The translations under genes and the position numbers were made by a program. From Sweltsa coloradensis (lineage: Eukaryota; Arthropoda; Insecta; Plecoptera; Chloroperlidae), in contig JAMZAV010001457.1 of the NCBI GenBank assembly GCA_024449915.1, forward strand, positions 186,001-250,000: a DNA stretch of 64,000 bases. Direction: 5' to 3'. Position 1 is the first letter of the stretch, and each line of letters starts with the position of its first letter. Positions 1-10,847 of the stretch are shown piece by piece. The notes under the pieces were generated by a model, which saw nothing but the letters and a program-made list of their open reading frames with translations, was not told the DNA's origin and did no database searches.

Positions 1-569
1 CCCGTGTGTGTTCTCTTGTGTATTGGTAAGGCTATAGATATCAAAGAACTTTTTTTCACATAAATCACAAGAAATTTTATTGCCGCCAATATGTTTTTTC
101 TTGTGAGCGATAAGGCTAGATCTATCAGAAAAACAGGCTGTGCACAGGTCTACATCACAGGCATAGAGTTTCTTTTGTGTGTGCGACCTGATGTGAACAA
201 TTAGACGATGCCTCGTGGGAAACTTTGCTCCACACGTATCACAACCATATCTAGTATCTTCTTCATGTGATCTCTTGTGCGTCAGTAGGAGACTGAGGTC
301 ACTGAATGTCTCCTCACAAATCTTACAGCTAAATATCTTAAAGTGGACGTGTGGTTCCTCGCGTCTTGCAAGACTAGGAGGATCGGTGAAGCTCTCCTCA
401 CGCGGCTCCACCGAGGAGTGGGGGCGCAAGTGCTGCTTCACGCGGGAACTACCACCGGGGTTTGAAGTGTTACTTGAATTGAACGTGAGTTCTTCAGAAC
501 AGTCCTTTGTTGATGCTTCAAATTTATGCCTGGGATGACGACTGTGACCGGATGGTAACGTCAATTTAT
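1..569 (-). CDS. C2H2 zinc-finger protein, copy 1, zinc-finger exon (partial, runs off left edge)
   Basis: Read on the minus strand, the exon opens after the acceptor TTTTGTTTTAAG at 570-571 with two leftover bases (AT), which complete a codon begun by the previous exon. A Ser/Pro/Glu-rich linker of about 75 residues follows, then four C2H2 fingers. The first three have canonical spacing: CKIC...H-x3-H, CDTC...H-x3-H, and CDVDLC...H-x3-H with a C-x4-C variant. The fourth (CDLCEKKF) loses its histidine frame through one extra base near position 22; dropping that base would restore a typical finger end and TG linker. The family binds DNA in the nucleus; the target is unknown. Probably followed off-window by an array like that of copy 2. 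The indel could be real or an assembly error. Confidence 0.85.
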
Positions 570-955
570 CTTAAAACAAAACACACATACTGTGTTGACT
601 CGATTATAGGCCACAATCGAGTGATGGCACACATTTAATTTGACCACCCAAATTTCAAAGATTAGGATATAAATACTATTGAAAATGGCTTTACATAATG
701 GCCACATGCCACTTTATCAATTTGATCATTTTTAAATGTAGTCCTGCCTACCCTAGGCCTATGCTCACATAGATACATTACAATAGAGAAATTCAACAAA
801 ATTACACATTACTTGTAGTAGGCTTGTTTAGCCAAACTTGCAAAAAACTGGGGAAGAGTGGCCTAAAATGAACTCCTTGGAAAAAAGGTCTGTAAAATAA
901 AAATGGAACATTACGGAGGTCTAGTTTTTTGTCAATGCTTTCTCCATTATATTAA
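570..955. other. Intron sequence of zinc-finger copy 1, conserved between copies
   Basis: About 300 bases are recognisably the same as 39206-39500 (copy 2) and 62023-62220 plus 63660-63760 (copy 3), including a segment around a TTTGATCATTTTTAAAT word. No coding potential. Interrupted on the right by the Harbinger-like element. Confidence 0.6.
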
Positions 956-2458
956 GGGCCGGTTTTTCAATCGGTCGTTAAAGAGTTCGTAAAGCTTAAT
1001 CAGCTGATTAGCAGAAGTCGGTGTTTTTCAATGGCTGCTTAACGCTAATCAATTGATTTAAAACATCTTAACGGATCGTTAAAGTTACGGGCCGAAAATG
1101 AATTCGTTAAGGCTGTAACAGACTGATTAAAGACTTTGTTATAAATTGACATTTCCAAAAGTATTACGTAAATACTCCCATGCAAATATGCACACAATAT
1201 TTATTTATATGTATATGTTTATTTAATTCAATGAATTCAGTTTTTAAGTGATAATATTGTAAATGGACTTTTATTCAGTATGTGACACATGACACATGTC
1301 ACAAGTGATTTATTACAAAGTATTTTATGTTTTAATGGCTTTTTATTGCGACCTAGACACTATGCCACTAGAGAGCATATTATAGGATGCTTTCTGCAAG
1401 TACGTCAATATGCTATGACTCATACCGACAATGTTGGCTCGGGCGCTAAGCGCTCGGGAGGTACCGGATTCAAATCATGTCGAGACCGGCAATCCTGACT
1501 GAAGGTTTTTTCCAAGGTTTTCCTCAGTCAAGGCGAATGCAAGGGATTGAGTCCTCTAAAACAGCCCTCGGACATCCCTTCACAATTTCTTATCCGCACA
1601 TACCTAGTTCACCTGAAGAGGGGCTAATTGCACCCTATAACAGGTTTCCCACGATAAAAATTTAAATTTGTTGACTCATGCTTCGTTCAAGGGCTTAAAT
1701 GGAAACTTGATGGAAAAATTAAAACATTTGAGGTGCATTTACATGGTTCAAATTGAATTGATTTGTTTTCAACTGAAGACTAGACTAGAATAAAGTTAAT
1801 GTACCGGTATTTTGTATAAAAAAAAATCATTTGAACTGGAACTCACTCTGCAACAATAATTATTTAAATTGAAAATTCAAAATGCAAATCGTGTGCCCAA
1901 GTTACCGCCGCAATGTTCAAAACGTATGAGCGTGAAACATTAACAAATTTCCAAGATGAAACAAAATCACCTCATTTTTATTTCCCATTTAACACCCTTA
2001 AAAAATAATATGTGGGTGTGAAAATTTAAAAAAGTTTCAACTAGCGGGGATCGAACCCCAACCCTCCGTGCGGAAGGCCAAAGGCTTACCACGGCGCCAT
2101 GCCGGCCGTGATTGCTCCGCTACCCGCCTACTTATACGCAATGAGCTGAGGTAGAAAAACACATTGTATAATATGTTTTGATCATCAATATGGATGCGTG
2201 CTACAATAAAATAATTATTAAAATCGTCTAGGACCGCGCATTTGTGTAAGAATTGTTATTTTGCGGACATTTACTTCTTGTAACGGGCTCGCCACGGCCG
2301 AGTGTGTGGTGCACTGCTTTGGAAGACTTCGTTAGTTAACGGAGACTTAAAATCACATTGAAAAACGCAAACTGCACAACCATTGATTAAAACTGTTCAT
2401 AAAGCTTAACAGCCTGTTAGCTGACCAACTCTTTAACGACTGATTGAAAAACCGGCCC
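956..2458. mobile_element. Harbinger-like (PIF) non-autonomous element
   Basis: Ends are a 33-bp terminal inverted repeat beginning GGGCCGGTTTTTCAATC, with one mismatch between the two sides. The element is flanked by a 3-bp TAA duplication (953-955 and 2459-2461), the size and type expected of PIF/Harbinger. No transposase was found inside. It carries a degenerate segment at about 1429-1660 (ATCATGTCGAGACCGGC and following) and a tRNA-like sequence at 2041-2109. Confidence 0.75.
2041..2109 (-). repeat. tRNA-like sequence (SINE head or tRNA pseudogene)
   Basis: On the minus strand there is an A-box-like TGGCGCCGTGGTAAGCC and a B box GGTTCGATCCC about 35 bases downstream, ending in CCCCGC. 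It sits inside the Harbinger-like element, so it is more likely a tRNA-derived retroposon head than a functional tRNA. I did not obtain a convincing cloverleaf or anticodon. Confidence 0.45.
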
Positions 2459-2461
2459 TAA

Positions 2462-3455
2462 GAGTATTTAGGAGACAGCAATTACAATGCACGTACAGAG
2501 ACTTAGTCAGAAGTTGTTTTTTCGTTTTCTTTTTATGTTAGGCCGTTGGAAAAAATGAACACCCTACAACTTCGAAATTCAACAACACAAAGAACATCAA
2601 AATTATTTTGAAAAAAGTGTTGGGAACCGAAGAAAAAATATACTAAGTTCCACATTTCGAATGCGTATTGCGGACAATAATTGAACAATGGTATGAAGCC
2701 TAACGAGTTGGCATTATTTTTTATATTTAAAAAAAAAGTCATGAAATTTTTATCTTTTGCTACTCTCAGAAATTTGATCAGACAGTGAAAAGTACAGATT
2801 GCTTCAAATTATTTTGTGTTTCAGTACTTATAGGCCTAGCGGAAGAGATCCAGAAAAAAGAAATTGCAACAGAAATTGTTTTGTTTTTGTAGTGGATTAA
2901 GAACCACATATCACAACCTTTTAAACTTTAACCAAGGTAATTTGATTAATTTACGTTAGTATATCCAGGTTAATAAGTTCCGCAACAAGCAAACAAATTC
3001 ACATTACAAATGAAATCATTGATATGTCTTGTTGATGAGAGACATTCTAAGGTGCTACGTCTGGGCACTGACGTGTTTATGACATGACACCCATTCGAGT
3101 CAAATATATTTTTATTACTCGAAGCAGACAGAGTATGATTTTTTTCTTGTTTTGCCCCAGCCTACAATTATTATTTAATTTATAATGTTTTTTAATATGC
3201 ACATAAGAGGAAAGAAGACAGTGATTTTATTTATATTTATAATGAATTAAATGATCTATCCATATTCATGGTTTTCCCATACTACGAAGAATGACATATG
3301 CCTATAATGACATTATAATTATAATAATAATATTAAAATTTAATATAATGTGAAACATTGATTTGTATTACTATTAGTAGTTTTAGGGCGCTTTAACAGC
3401 AAAGATTATTTGCGCCTCCAAGATAAAACAATTTCTATAAGTGTGAGTTACCTCC
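2462..3455. other. Intron of copy 1, nothing recognised
   Basis: AT-rich sequence with short homopolymers. No supported ORF, RNA or repeat structure seen. Confidence 0.4.
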
Positions 3456-3487
3456 ATGTATACTTCTTTCCAACGGGAGGAACGTAA

Positions 3488-3754
3488 GGGGAGACCGGGG
3501 GGACCGGGGTGGACAGGCCTGTGCTGGTCAGAACCAGCCACAAGCGTATGGGGAGGGCAGGCGTTCCCCCACGTCGTGGGCGTCTACGTCTGCGTCATCA
3601 TCCGTCCGTGTTGTCATTGTCGTCGCCGTCGGGAGGTAGTCAACGGGAAGGGGAAAGTTCCCCGACGACGACCCAGAGCTCGCCATTAGTTTCAGGGAGT
3701 GAAACTCCCCTACTCACGGGCCAAACCACGAGAAGGTTGCGTGTTGGACTTTAG
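3488..3754 (+). other. GC-rich open stretch, unknown
   Basis: A roughly 270-base island, far more GC-rich than its AT-rich surroundings, stays open on the plus strand from just after a TAA at 3485-3487 to a TAG at 3752-3754. The first ATG in this frame is at 3509. The product would be Arg-rich, then Ser/Thr-rich, with many CGT and TCG codons; a second frame (from 3456) is open over the same region. No domain recognised. It could be the 3' end of a retroelement gene or an exon of an unseen gene on the opposite strand to the host zinc-finger gene. Sharp composition shifts at both edges suggest insertion. Confidence 0.25.
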
Positions 3755-3934
3755 AAAAATTGTGTGAAAATTTTATAGGTCTTTTCCAAGGAAGCAAGCA
3801 ATTTGAAAATATGTCTACAAGTATATGTTTTACATTGAATAATCATTATTTTACGTTTATTGACCTCACGTGAACCCAAGTTCGAACCAAAATTTTGTCT
3901 GTGGGATTATTAAATAAATAATAATAGCCTATAT

Positions 3935-4635
3935 TAGGGGTGGGCGAACCCAGGTTTTTGACTTTCGAGCCGAACTCGAACTTTTGAACCAAAAATTTTC
4001 GAACTTCGAACTCGAGCCGAACTTTTGAAAATCCATTATTATTTTGTAACGAATAGACATTTATAAAATTTTAAAAAAAAGTTATAAAAATTTTTAATTT
4101 GAATATAAAAGCTCAAAATAAAGGCTCCATTTCGTCATAAAAATTCAATTAATTCAAACTATTTTTTCAAATTTTGCGTATTTTCAAATTACCCGCCGTT
4201 AAGATTCAATAATGTTGGTACTTCGTAGATCAAGAAGCAAAATTTCTAGTTTGTGTTTGTTATGTTGCCGACCTTGCACGAGGAGTGTGAATTGTGACGA
4301 TCGAGCCAATCACAGATGCGCACCGCCTTCTAACAGATAACTTCGTCGTGACGTCATGGCATGACAAAACGAGAACTTTTCAAGGCGCTGGAACTTGGAA
4401 AATCAGCTGTTAGAAAAATCCAGTATGGCGATCGCTGCTTTGTTGTTTTATTACGCGAACGATGTATTCAATCAGTTTTGGCGTGTTTTTGGCGTAATTT
4501 CAAGACCAAGTTCGTTTAAAGTTCGAAGTTTTTGATAAAAACCGAACTCGAGCTTAAAAAGTCGAGCCCGAGCCGAGCCGAACTTCAAAAAAAGCTCGGC
4601 TCGGGCTCGAGTTTTAGAACGTTCGCCCACCCCTA
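3935..4635. mobile_element. hAT-like miniature element with (GAACTCGAGC)-rich arms
   Basis: The terminal inverted repeat is TAGGGGTGGGCGAAC, flanked by a perfect 8-bp target duplication GCCTATAT (3927-3934, 4636-4643). Arms contain iterated CGAACTCGAGC-type words on the left and their complement on the right. No transposase. TSD length and ends fit hAT. Confidence 0.85.
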
Positions 4636-4643
4636 GCCTATAT

Positions 4644-6477
4644 TTTAACTGCAATTTACCAAATAATATTTGGATTTTATTTTTTTTTTTTTAGATAAGC
4701 CTAGAATTATTTTTTTCCACCTGCAAATATGACTTAGGCCTACCACAATCGGAATAAAATTAATATTCAAAAAATTATATTTGATCAAAATTTAAGGCAA
4801 TTTTGGATGTAAATACGATTTCAACTTGAGGCCCATTTGACCCATCAATGACATCAATATTTTAAACTAGGAAACGCTCAGTTGGACGCGTTGATAAGCG
4901 AGCACGTGCTATAGCTAGACCCACATTGACATTTTTTTAAATTTGCGACGTTCGCTGTCCACGGGGCCATGTTTCCAAAATTATTTATTATTGGCAGGGT
5001 AAACCCGTGGGTAAAACTTAACTTTGTGGATATAATCCACCGCCATTTAGAGGACCTTGACATCATTTCTTTGGGAAAACTATTTTAACTCTTTGGTTAC
5101 AAATAATACACTGCTTCCTCGATAGTATTTTGATTACTTCTAGGTGGCAGTGCATAGAAACTTTGTGCGACTTTTCGTTGCCATGGTAACGTTACTTTTG
5201 TTATAATGTAATTTCCATCTACACTACTATCGGATCAAAATAAAATTAACATATTCGAGGTCGGACGGACATTCTAAATGATTTGGCCACCTCAGATTTT
5301 GTCGCCGTTTAATTTGAAAAAAAAAAACTTTGGAATAACTTTAATGTAACTTTTTAACTTTTGAACAATTTTGCCACAAAACTAATGGCATTCAATCGAG
5401 AACGAAGCTTGCGGATGCTCAAAATTTCAACTCGATCCGAGCCTCCGTTCAAACGTTATGGCGAGACATACAAACAAACAAAAAAAAACAAAAAAACAAT
5501 GACTATTTTTTCCGGCAGAGTCAAATGGAAAAGCTTGATTTGCTCGCTTAATCAAAGGATATAGATTGCGGAGTGCAGTAGCACTGCGGTTAAAATTTGC
5601 CTTTACTCAAATCATTGAAGTGGCTTTCTTCTGTACGCCTTCAAGTTTGCACGTACAATCTTGCAGAGTACTTGGATGCCACGCTGGAATGTCATATGTT
5701 AAAATAAGCCATATTATTATTATTGAGTTTATTCCGTACATGCAATACATATTTTATAATAAACATACGGATAGATGCAAATAGCGGACCTAAGATCCAT
5801 TTTAGACATATTATACACCCATCCTAAAAATAATATACAACATACTAATAAAATACAATTATCAAACAAGATGGACATACATATCAAACTCTTAAAAAAA
5901 CATTCATGTCTTATGAAGTAAAGAAAGGCAGTTTAAACTGTACGTTTCCTATTCCAACCAATACTCCTATTTACAAACCCAAGCAAGAACCAGCTCTGTT
6001 ACAAACAAAATCGGTTTGAATTTTCCATTTCCATCCAATTTAGTGGGAACGAACATTACTGAATGAAACGGTAGCAGGGCGGGGGCGTGACGCGGACGAT
6101 AGCAGCAAGGCTTGACCTTGAGCGACCTACGAATATGACACGATATTGGTTGCACTAGGCAGAGAGAAGCCCAACACTTAAGTTTAATTGATTTCTAATG
6201 GCAACGTGTTTATGGTTTTAGCAGAACACTTTTAAATGGTTAAGGCAATATTTGACTAACAGGACTGACATTATGGGCTGTGCATTGAGTCTATCAATAT
6301 ACCTTCATTATGCTGATGAGACATAAGATTACATTATTTAATAAACTGGAAAAGATGTACATAGACTACGGTAATAGAGATCCAGAACATGTATGAGGAG
6401 CTGGGAAATAGTAACAAATTTCTATTCAAGTTTATGTTAGTGAGAAGTAAACGACAATTGTAGACTAATGTAACGCT
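4644..6477. other. Intron of copy 1 with retroposon-like and paralogous intron segments
   Basis: A segment at about 5380-5560 (ending in AC/A-rich sequence after GAGACATACAAACAAAC) resembles the 3' part of a dispersed retroposon. From 5562 to about 5660 the sequence is homologous to 39706-39785 plus 40067-40080 of copy 2 and to 63968-64000 of copy 3. It supplies the empty site (ACGCCTTCAAGTTTG) for the hAT insertion at 39786. No gene seen in the remainder. Confidence 0.45.
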
Positions 6478-6479
6478 TA

Positions 6480-6964
6480 CTTAGCAAGAAGGCCCTATCT
6501 TCAAAAACATAGTTTTGAGTAAATTGAAAATTAGTGAAATAAATTGCTGCAAAGGGTTTTTATTATAATTTGAAAACAATTATAATAATGAAGTTCTAAA
6601 ATCAAATGGAATTTATTTAGAGGGATCATAATATGATGTGATTGATATCCAATTAATTACGGAAGTTAGGGCTTTTTGCGATGAAAATATCACAGCATTT
6701 GAAAACAATTCACTTCCACCGTCTGTTATTTGCCTTAAAATACTAGGTTAAAAAGCCCTATCTACATGGCAAAAGTGAACATAGGGCCTTCTTCCTTAGT
6801 AAATACTAATAATTTTGTAGTTAGGGCAAAGTACACGACAAAGTACACCTATTTATAGTGGAGTTAGGGCTTTCTAGCTTAGCACATTAGATGGAGAATG
6901 TTACTCAATAGTACTATGTCTAACTCAAAATAGACAAAAGTGAAGTTAGGGCCTTTTTGCTTAG
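6480..6964. mobile_element. TIR element with iterated GTTAGGGC-type motif
   Basis: Inverted ends CTTAGCAAGAAGGCCCTA (left) and TAGGGCCTTTTTGCTTAG (right) are bordered by TA on both sides. A word of the form AGTTAGGGC(C)TTTTTGC, or its complement, recurs inside at about 6664, 6756, 6782, 6821, 6863 and 6943. Superfamily not determined. Confidence 0.55.
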
Positions 6965-6971
6965 TAGGGCA

Positions 6972-7052
6972 GTAGTAGGCCTAGATGTGAAAATAGAGGG
7001 ATGCACACTGGAGGAAGTATGCAAGTACAAATATCTAGGTGTTATGATAATA
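6972..7052 (+). pseudogene. LINE reverse-transcriptase relic (thumb/connection segment)
   Basis: Plus-strand translation gives a short run containing IEGCTLEEVCKYKYLGVMI. This matches the YLG motif that follows the palm domain in many non-LTR reverse transcriptases. No catalytic motifs are left around it. Confidence 0.5.
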
Positions 7053-7456
7053 TTAACATTTATGAACATTTCGAGCAAAATGTGGTAAAACCGTAAAACA
7101 GCAAGGAAAGTAGAGCAGGACGATTACGTTTAAATTAATAGTTGCTTGAACTATTATGTTTAAACCAATAGTTGCATGAACCATTACGTTTAAATTAATA
7201 CTGGTAGTAAAATTAGTAAATAAATAAACAAAACCATATAAATTAGAGTCTACCCACTTAGCCACAGAACTGATTTTCAGTGAGGGACATTAAATATAAA
7301 GCCGACCAAACCAAGCCAACACTGTAAGAGCCGACACCATCGACGAGCCGGTGTTTAATTAATCTAATGCGTTTTGTCCAACTTGTGGTCTTTGTCACTC
7401 AGCGTGAGTGGACGTATTTAATAATCTCCGTTGATTTAACTTAATAATAATCTCTA
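7053..7456. other. Intron, nothing firm
   Basis: AT-rich. It includes an imperfect three-fold repeat of a word like ATTACGTTTAAATTAATA at about 7124-7202. No gene seen. Confidence 0.4.
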
Positions 7457-7464
7457 GTTAATTA

Positions 7465-8058
7465 TAGGGATGACTTCGGGTCGAAAAATCCGGAACCGGA
7501 TCCACCCTCGCCGGATCCGGTTCGGAACCGGTTCCTACACATATTTTTCTTTCTCAATTTTCGTAAATTTGAATCTGCGCGGGCTAATTTTGATTGAAAA
7601 CATGGGCGGGGCGATAATCGATTTGAATTTCGATAGTGGGCGGAGCCGTGTCCCAGGCATTGTAGGAACTGCTAAGTGAGAACCGTTGAACAAACAATGG
7701 CCTACAAGATTGTTTGCTTTCGTTTTCGTTCATAAAGTTTGGATTATGTGATCTTAAACGTGAAAAATAGAATTAGGATATGATTAAAATGTTATTAACA
7801 AGTTCTGCAATGTTATTATAAACAGCACAGGGGGGCCTAGGCTAAGCCTAGGTCAAAATTGTGACGCAACATTCATAGGGCCTAGGCCCTAGGCCTAAGA
7901 ATTTTGCAACCACGGGTGTTTCTGGCTCATTTATTCTCGTCCGTTCCTAGGCCCATGGCAACTTTTGGGTTAAAAATAGAACCGGTTCCGAAAAAGGGGA
8001 ACCGGATCGTAATGGAACCGGTTCCAAACCGGTTTCTGGGTACCCGAAGTCATCCCTA
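7465..8058. mobile_element. hAT-like miniature element with GGAACCGG-rich arms
   Basis: TIR TAGGGATGACTTCGGGT on both ends. Target duplication GTTAATTA (7457-7464) versus GTTAGTTA (8059-8066), 8 bp with one mismatch. Both arms are rich in GGAACCGGTTCC-type palindromic words. No transposase. Confidence 0.8.
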
Positions 8059-8066
8059 GTTAGTTA

Positions 8067-8689
8067 TTAATGAGAATAAACCATTTATTAATGAGCAACT
8101 AGAGACCAGAATATTTAAGTAGGAAACACCGATAATCAAGCAGGACACGATTTCCACCCACAGATAGCGCCAGTAGGTATCAATAAGGCAAATTCGGAAC
8201 AACCTTAAAATTTGTTATATGCCTCGCTGCTAGGTCGCCTCCAATGTCACCGTTTACACATTCCTAAGCCAAGGACTGATAAACTAAAGCCCACATCAGA
8301 GGTGAAAAAGCTTCTGCCTACAGCGTGAATAGAATCCTGGACCATCTGCATTGGAAGCTGAACCTCTAACCATAAGACCAAAGATGATAGAATCTATTCT
8401 AATAATACAAGCAGGCCTCGACTGTGCCTCGAAAGCAGGTAGGGCCTATGCCCCCAAAAAACGTTTACAATCTATAACTTGGTAAAATAATGAAAGTGAT
8501 AATTGGTGGCGGTATTGTGTGGTGAAAAGGTGAAAATTATTCTCAGGCAAAGTCCCTAGAGGTGGCAGGGCCGCTTATCCGAAAGCGTTATTTAAATTTT
8601 AGGGGCCTATAAATTCTCTACTTTGTGAAGCTTAAAAAAAGATTAAAATGTAAATTGGGCTACATTTTGCATTAAAAACTATTACTCAC
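8067..8689. other. Intron between exon 3 and exon 4 of zinc-finger copy 1
   Basis: No gene or repeat structure recognised other than scattered GGCCTA words. It begins on the coding strand with the donor GTGAGTAAT just below 8690. Confidence 0.5.
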
Positions 8690-8860
8690 TTGTGGAAATA
8701 GAATTATCCTTGAGGTGTCGACCTTGATCTACGTCCACTTCAATAAAACCCTCGTTAGGCTCATCTGCCGTCACGTCAACCTGTTCTTGTTTCAGTAGCG
8801 GTAGTTTGTGAGCAAAGTTAATTGCCGCCGAGAAGCTGGACTGCTCCAATAGTTCCATAC
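8690..8860 (-). CDS. C2H2 zinc-finger protein, copy 1, small internal exon
   Basis: A 171-base exon bounded by the acceptor TTGTTGTAG (8861-8869) and the donor CAA|GTGAGT at 8690/8689. Starting with two leftover bases it encodes MELLEQSSFSAAINFAHKLP followed by a LLKQE motif, acidic residues and DVDQGRH. Joining ...ATG AAA G of the upstream exon (10848) to GT ATG GAA is in frame. Its last base (A) plus AT of the exon at 569 makes an Asn codon. Both bounding introns are therefore phase 1, so the exon could be skipped without breaking the frame. The LKQE motif echoes the repeats of the large exon. No counterpart was found in copy 2. Confidence 0.8.
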
Positions 8861-9223
8861 CTACAACAACCAGTGCTTAATTAGCAATAACGGAAAACAG
8901 GTGCAAATGCAAATTAAGCGTTTAATTAAGAAGGGGCAGCTCTCAACTATTTAGGCAACTTAAATTATGCAATATATGCAGTAGGCCTAATATGATGCCC
9001 CCTTCTTGTAAATTAAATGAAGAATATGAAGGCCTAGGCCTACACTACTTGTTTAGCTACCGTACATATTCTATATATATATATCCAATTCAAAGTTCAA
9101 ACTCATTTCAAAACAGTATCTCACACTCTCATAGGCCTAACGCAAGACATAGGCCGTAAGTAACTATGCAATACTTACAAAATAGTGTAGGCCTACACAT
9201 AGACAAATCCATTGTTTATACTA
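8861..9223. other. Intron of copy 1
   Basis: No gene. Dense GGCCTA words and a short (TA)n at about 9074-9084. Confidence 0.5.
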
Positions 9224-9231
9224 TTATAAAC

Positions 9232-10182
9232 TAGGGTTGCCGTTAGATAATCTATAAAATCGATCAATACGATTATTTCCCGAAACGATTGATAATCGAT
9301 TCAATCTTCCAGAATCGATAATCGAATAGCTCGCCCTTCCGAAATTTTGAATTAACCCCTCGCATTTTGTAATTAACTGCCTGCTCTGCAGAACTTGATC
9401 ACATATTTCCAGTCAAGACATTAATTGCATTATTCCGTGAAAAATTTGTCCATTGCGAGATCTACAATTCGCGAAATCCGAAGCGCAATGCATCGCCCCT
9501 GCCTGCGCGTGTTGCCATGCTTCACTCGCCATGCCTGCAGGCGCCGAATGCTCAACCTTGCCTTGTCACAACTGATATTGTAGTAGGCCTACGCCATTCA
9601 AGGTCAAAACAAGCATCAATCGAAATGCATTCCTCCCCACCCCCCGACAACTCGGTATCGCTTTACTTCAATCCGTAGTACTATGATACCCTAATATTAT
9701 CTTATCAGTTCTCTCAGTTTAATATCACGTTGTCTTCCAAAATAATGTCGAATATTATTCATCTTGTCATGTAATAAATATTGGAGCATTGAATTGTTAC
9801 TGATATCTCGCAAATGAATGAACGACAACCACAACAAAAGCTGAAATGAAACTTCACAGAACCAATATTTCCGAGAAGCCCGACCTTCACAAAGACAACA
9901 CACGAGCCGGGTCTAGGCAGCGCACTCTCATTGGACCGGCTGGGCACGTGTCAGTGTGGGCACTTTCGTGAAAGACGTTTCTAGCGAGGAAAAACCCTGT
10001 TTTGAGCAAATAGTAGGAACAAAATGATGCACTTGCACATAAGGTTCACGGTCCGCGTCGGTAGGCGAGAAAGTATAGGCCTAATTTTTATTCTATTATC
10101 GATCGACGTAAAAAATATCGATATTTATCGATTGCACCTGCGCGCTTATCGATATTAAAATTCTTATCGAACGGCAACCCTA
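9232..10182. mobile_element. hAT-like element with ATCGATAATCG-rich arms
   Basis: TIR TAGGGTTGCCGTT (left) matched by AACGGCAACCCTA (right). Target duplication TTATAAAC (9224-9231) versus TTATATAC (10183-10190). Arms are rich in CGAT/ATCG words. No transposase ORF seen. Confidence 0.8.
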
Positions 10183-10190
10183 TTATATAC

Positions 10191-10379
10191 CTAAATGGAT
10201 AGTAAAACCTATTCATATATTTTTGGGAATGGAAAGTCAATGTGGCATCCAGCTAAAAAACCAGATGGGGTAACTTACAAAATCTTTCAAAAACCTAGTG
10301 CAGGCCTACTATGTATAGATAATATTAAACACCATGACAAATAGGCCTAAGAGAATCTAGTCTGAACAATTTTTCAAGG

Positions 10380-10413
<34 letters not shown>

Positions 10414-10847
10414 TAGGTGGGCCTACAGTAGTTGACAATTAACAAACGCACGAGTTTGATTTTTATATATGTATATATATATATATACGGTAATTGCTTC
10501 TTACCATTGATCATAAATTTCTTAAATTGTATTTATGACTATATAAACCTTCAAGTCAATTCTCTATCCTTTTGTGTTGATTTTTTTCTTATTGCACTAG
10601 GAGGCCTAAGACGACATTCTACATGCATGCACATTTAACGGTAGGCCTAAATTACCTGTAGGTAATATAAAATGTTTTGATAGGCCTATAGGCTATATTG
10701 GAAAATAAAAATGAAAGTGAAAAAATGAAAATGATTAGCCTATAGCGTTGAGCATTGAAGGGGCCTATTAATGAAAGGATTAACAATGTTGCAGATAAAT
10801 TAAGGAAAATGAATACGTTAGTACTAGGCCTATGTAGGCTATATTAC
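10191..10847. other. Intron of copy 1 with poly-T and segment homologous to copy 2
   Basis: A run of 31 T lies at 10382-10412, followed by (TA)n near 10464-10486. From about 10607 onward the sequence aligns with 42408-42846 of copy 2 (shared GACGACATTCTACATGCATG). Two TAGGCCTA words here (10642-10649, 10825-10832) are plain TA in copy 2. Confidence 0.6.
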
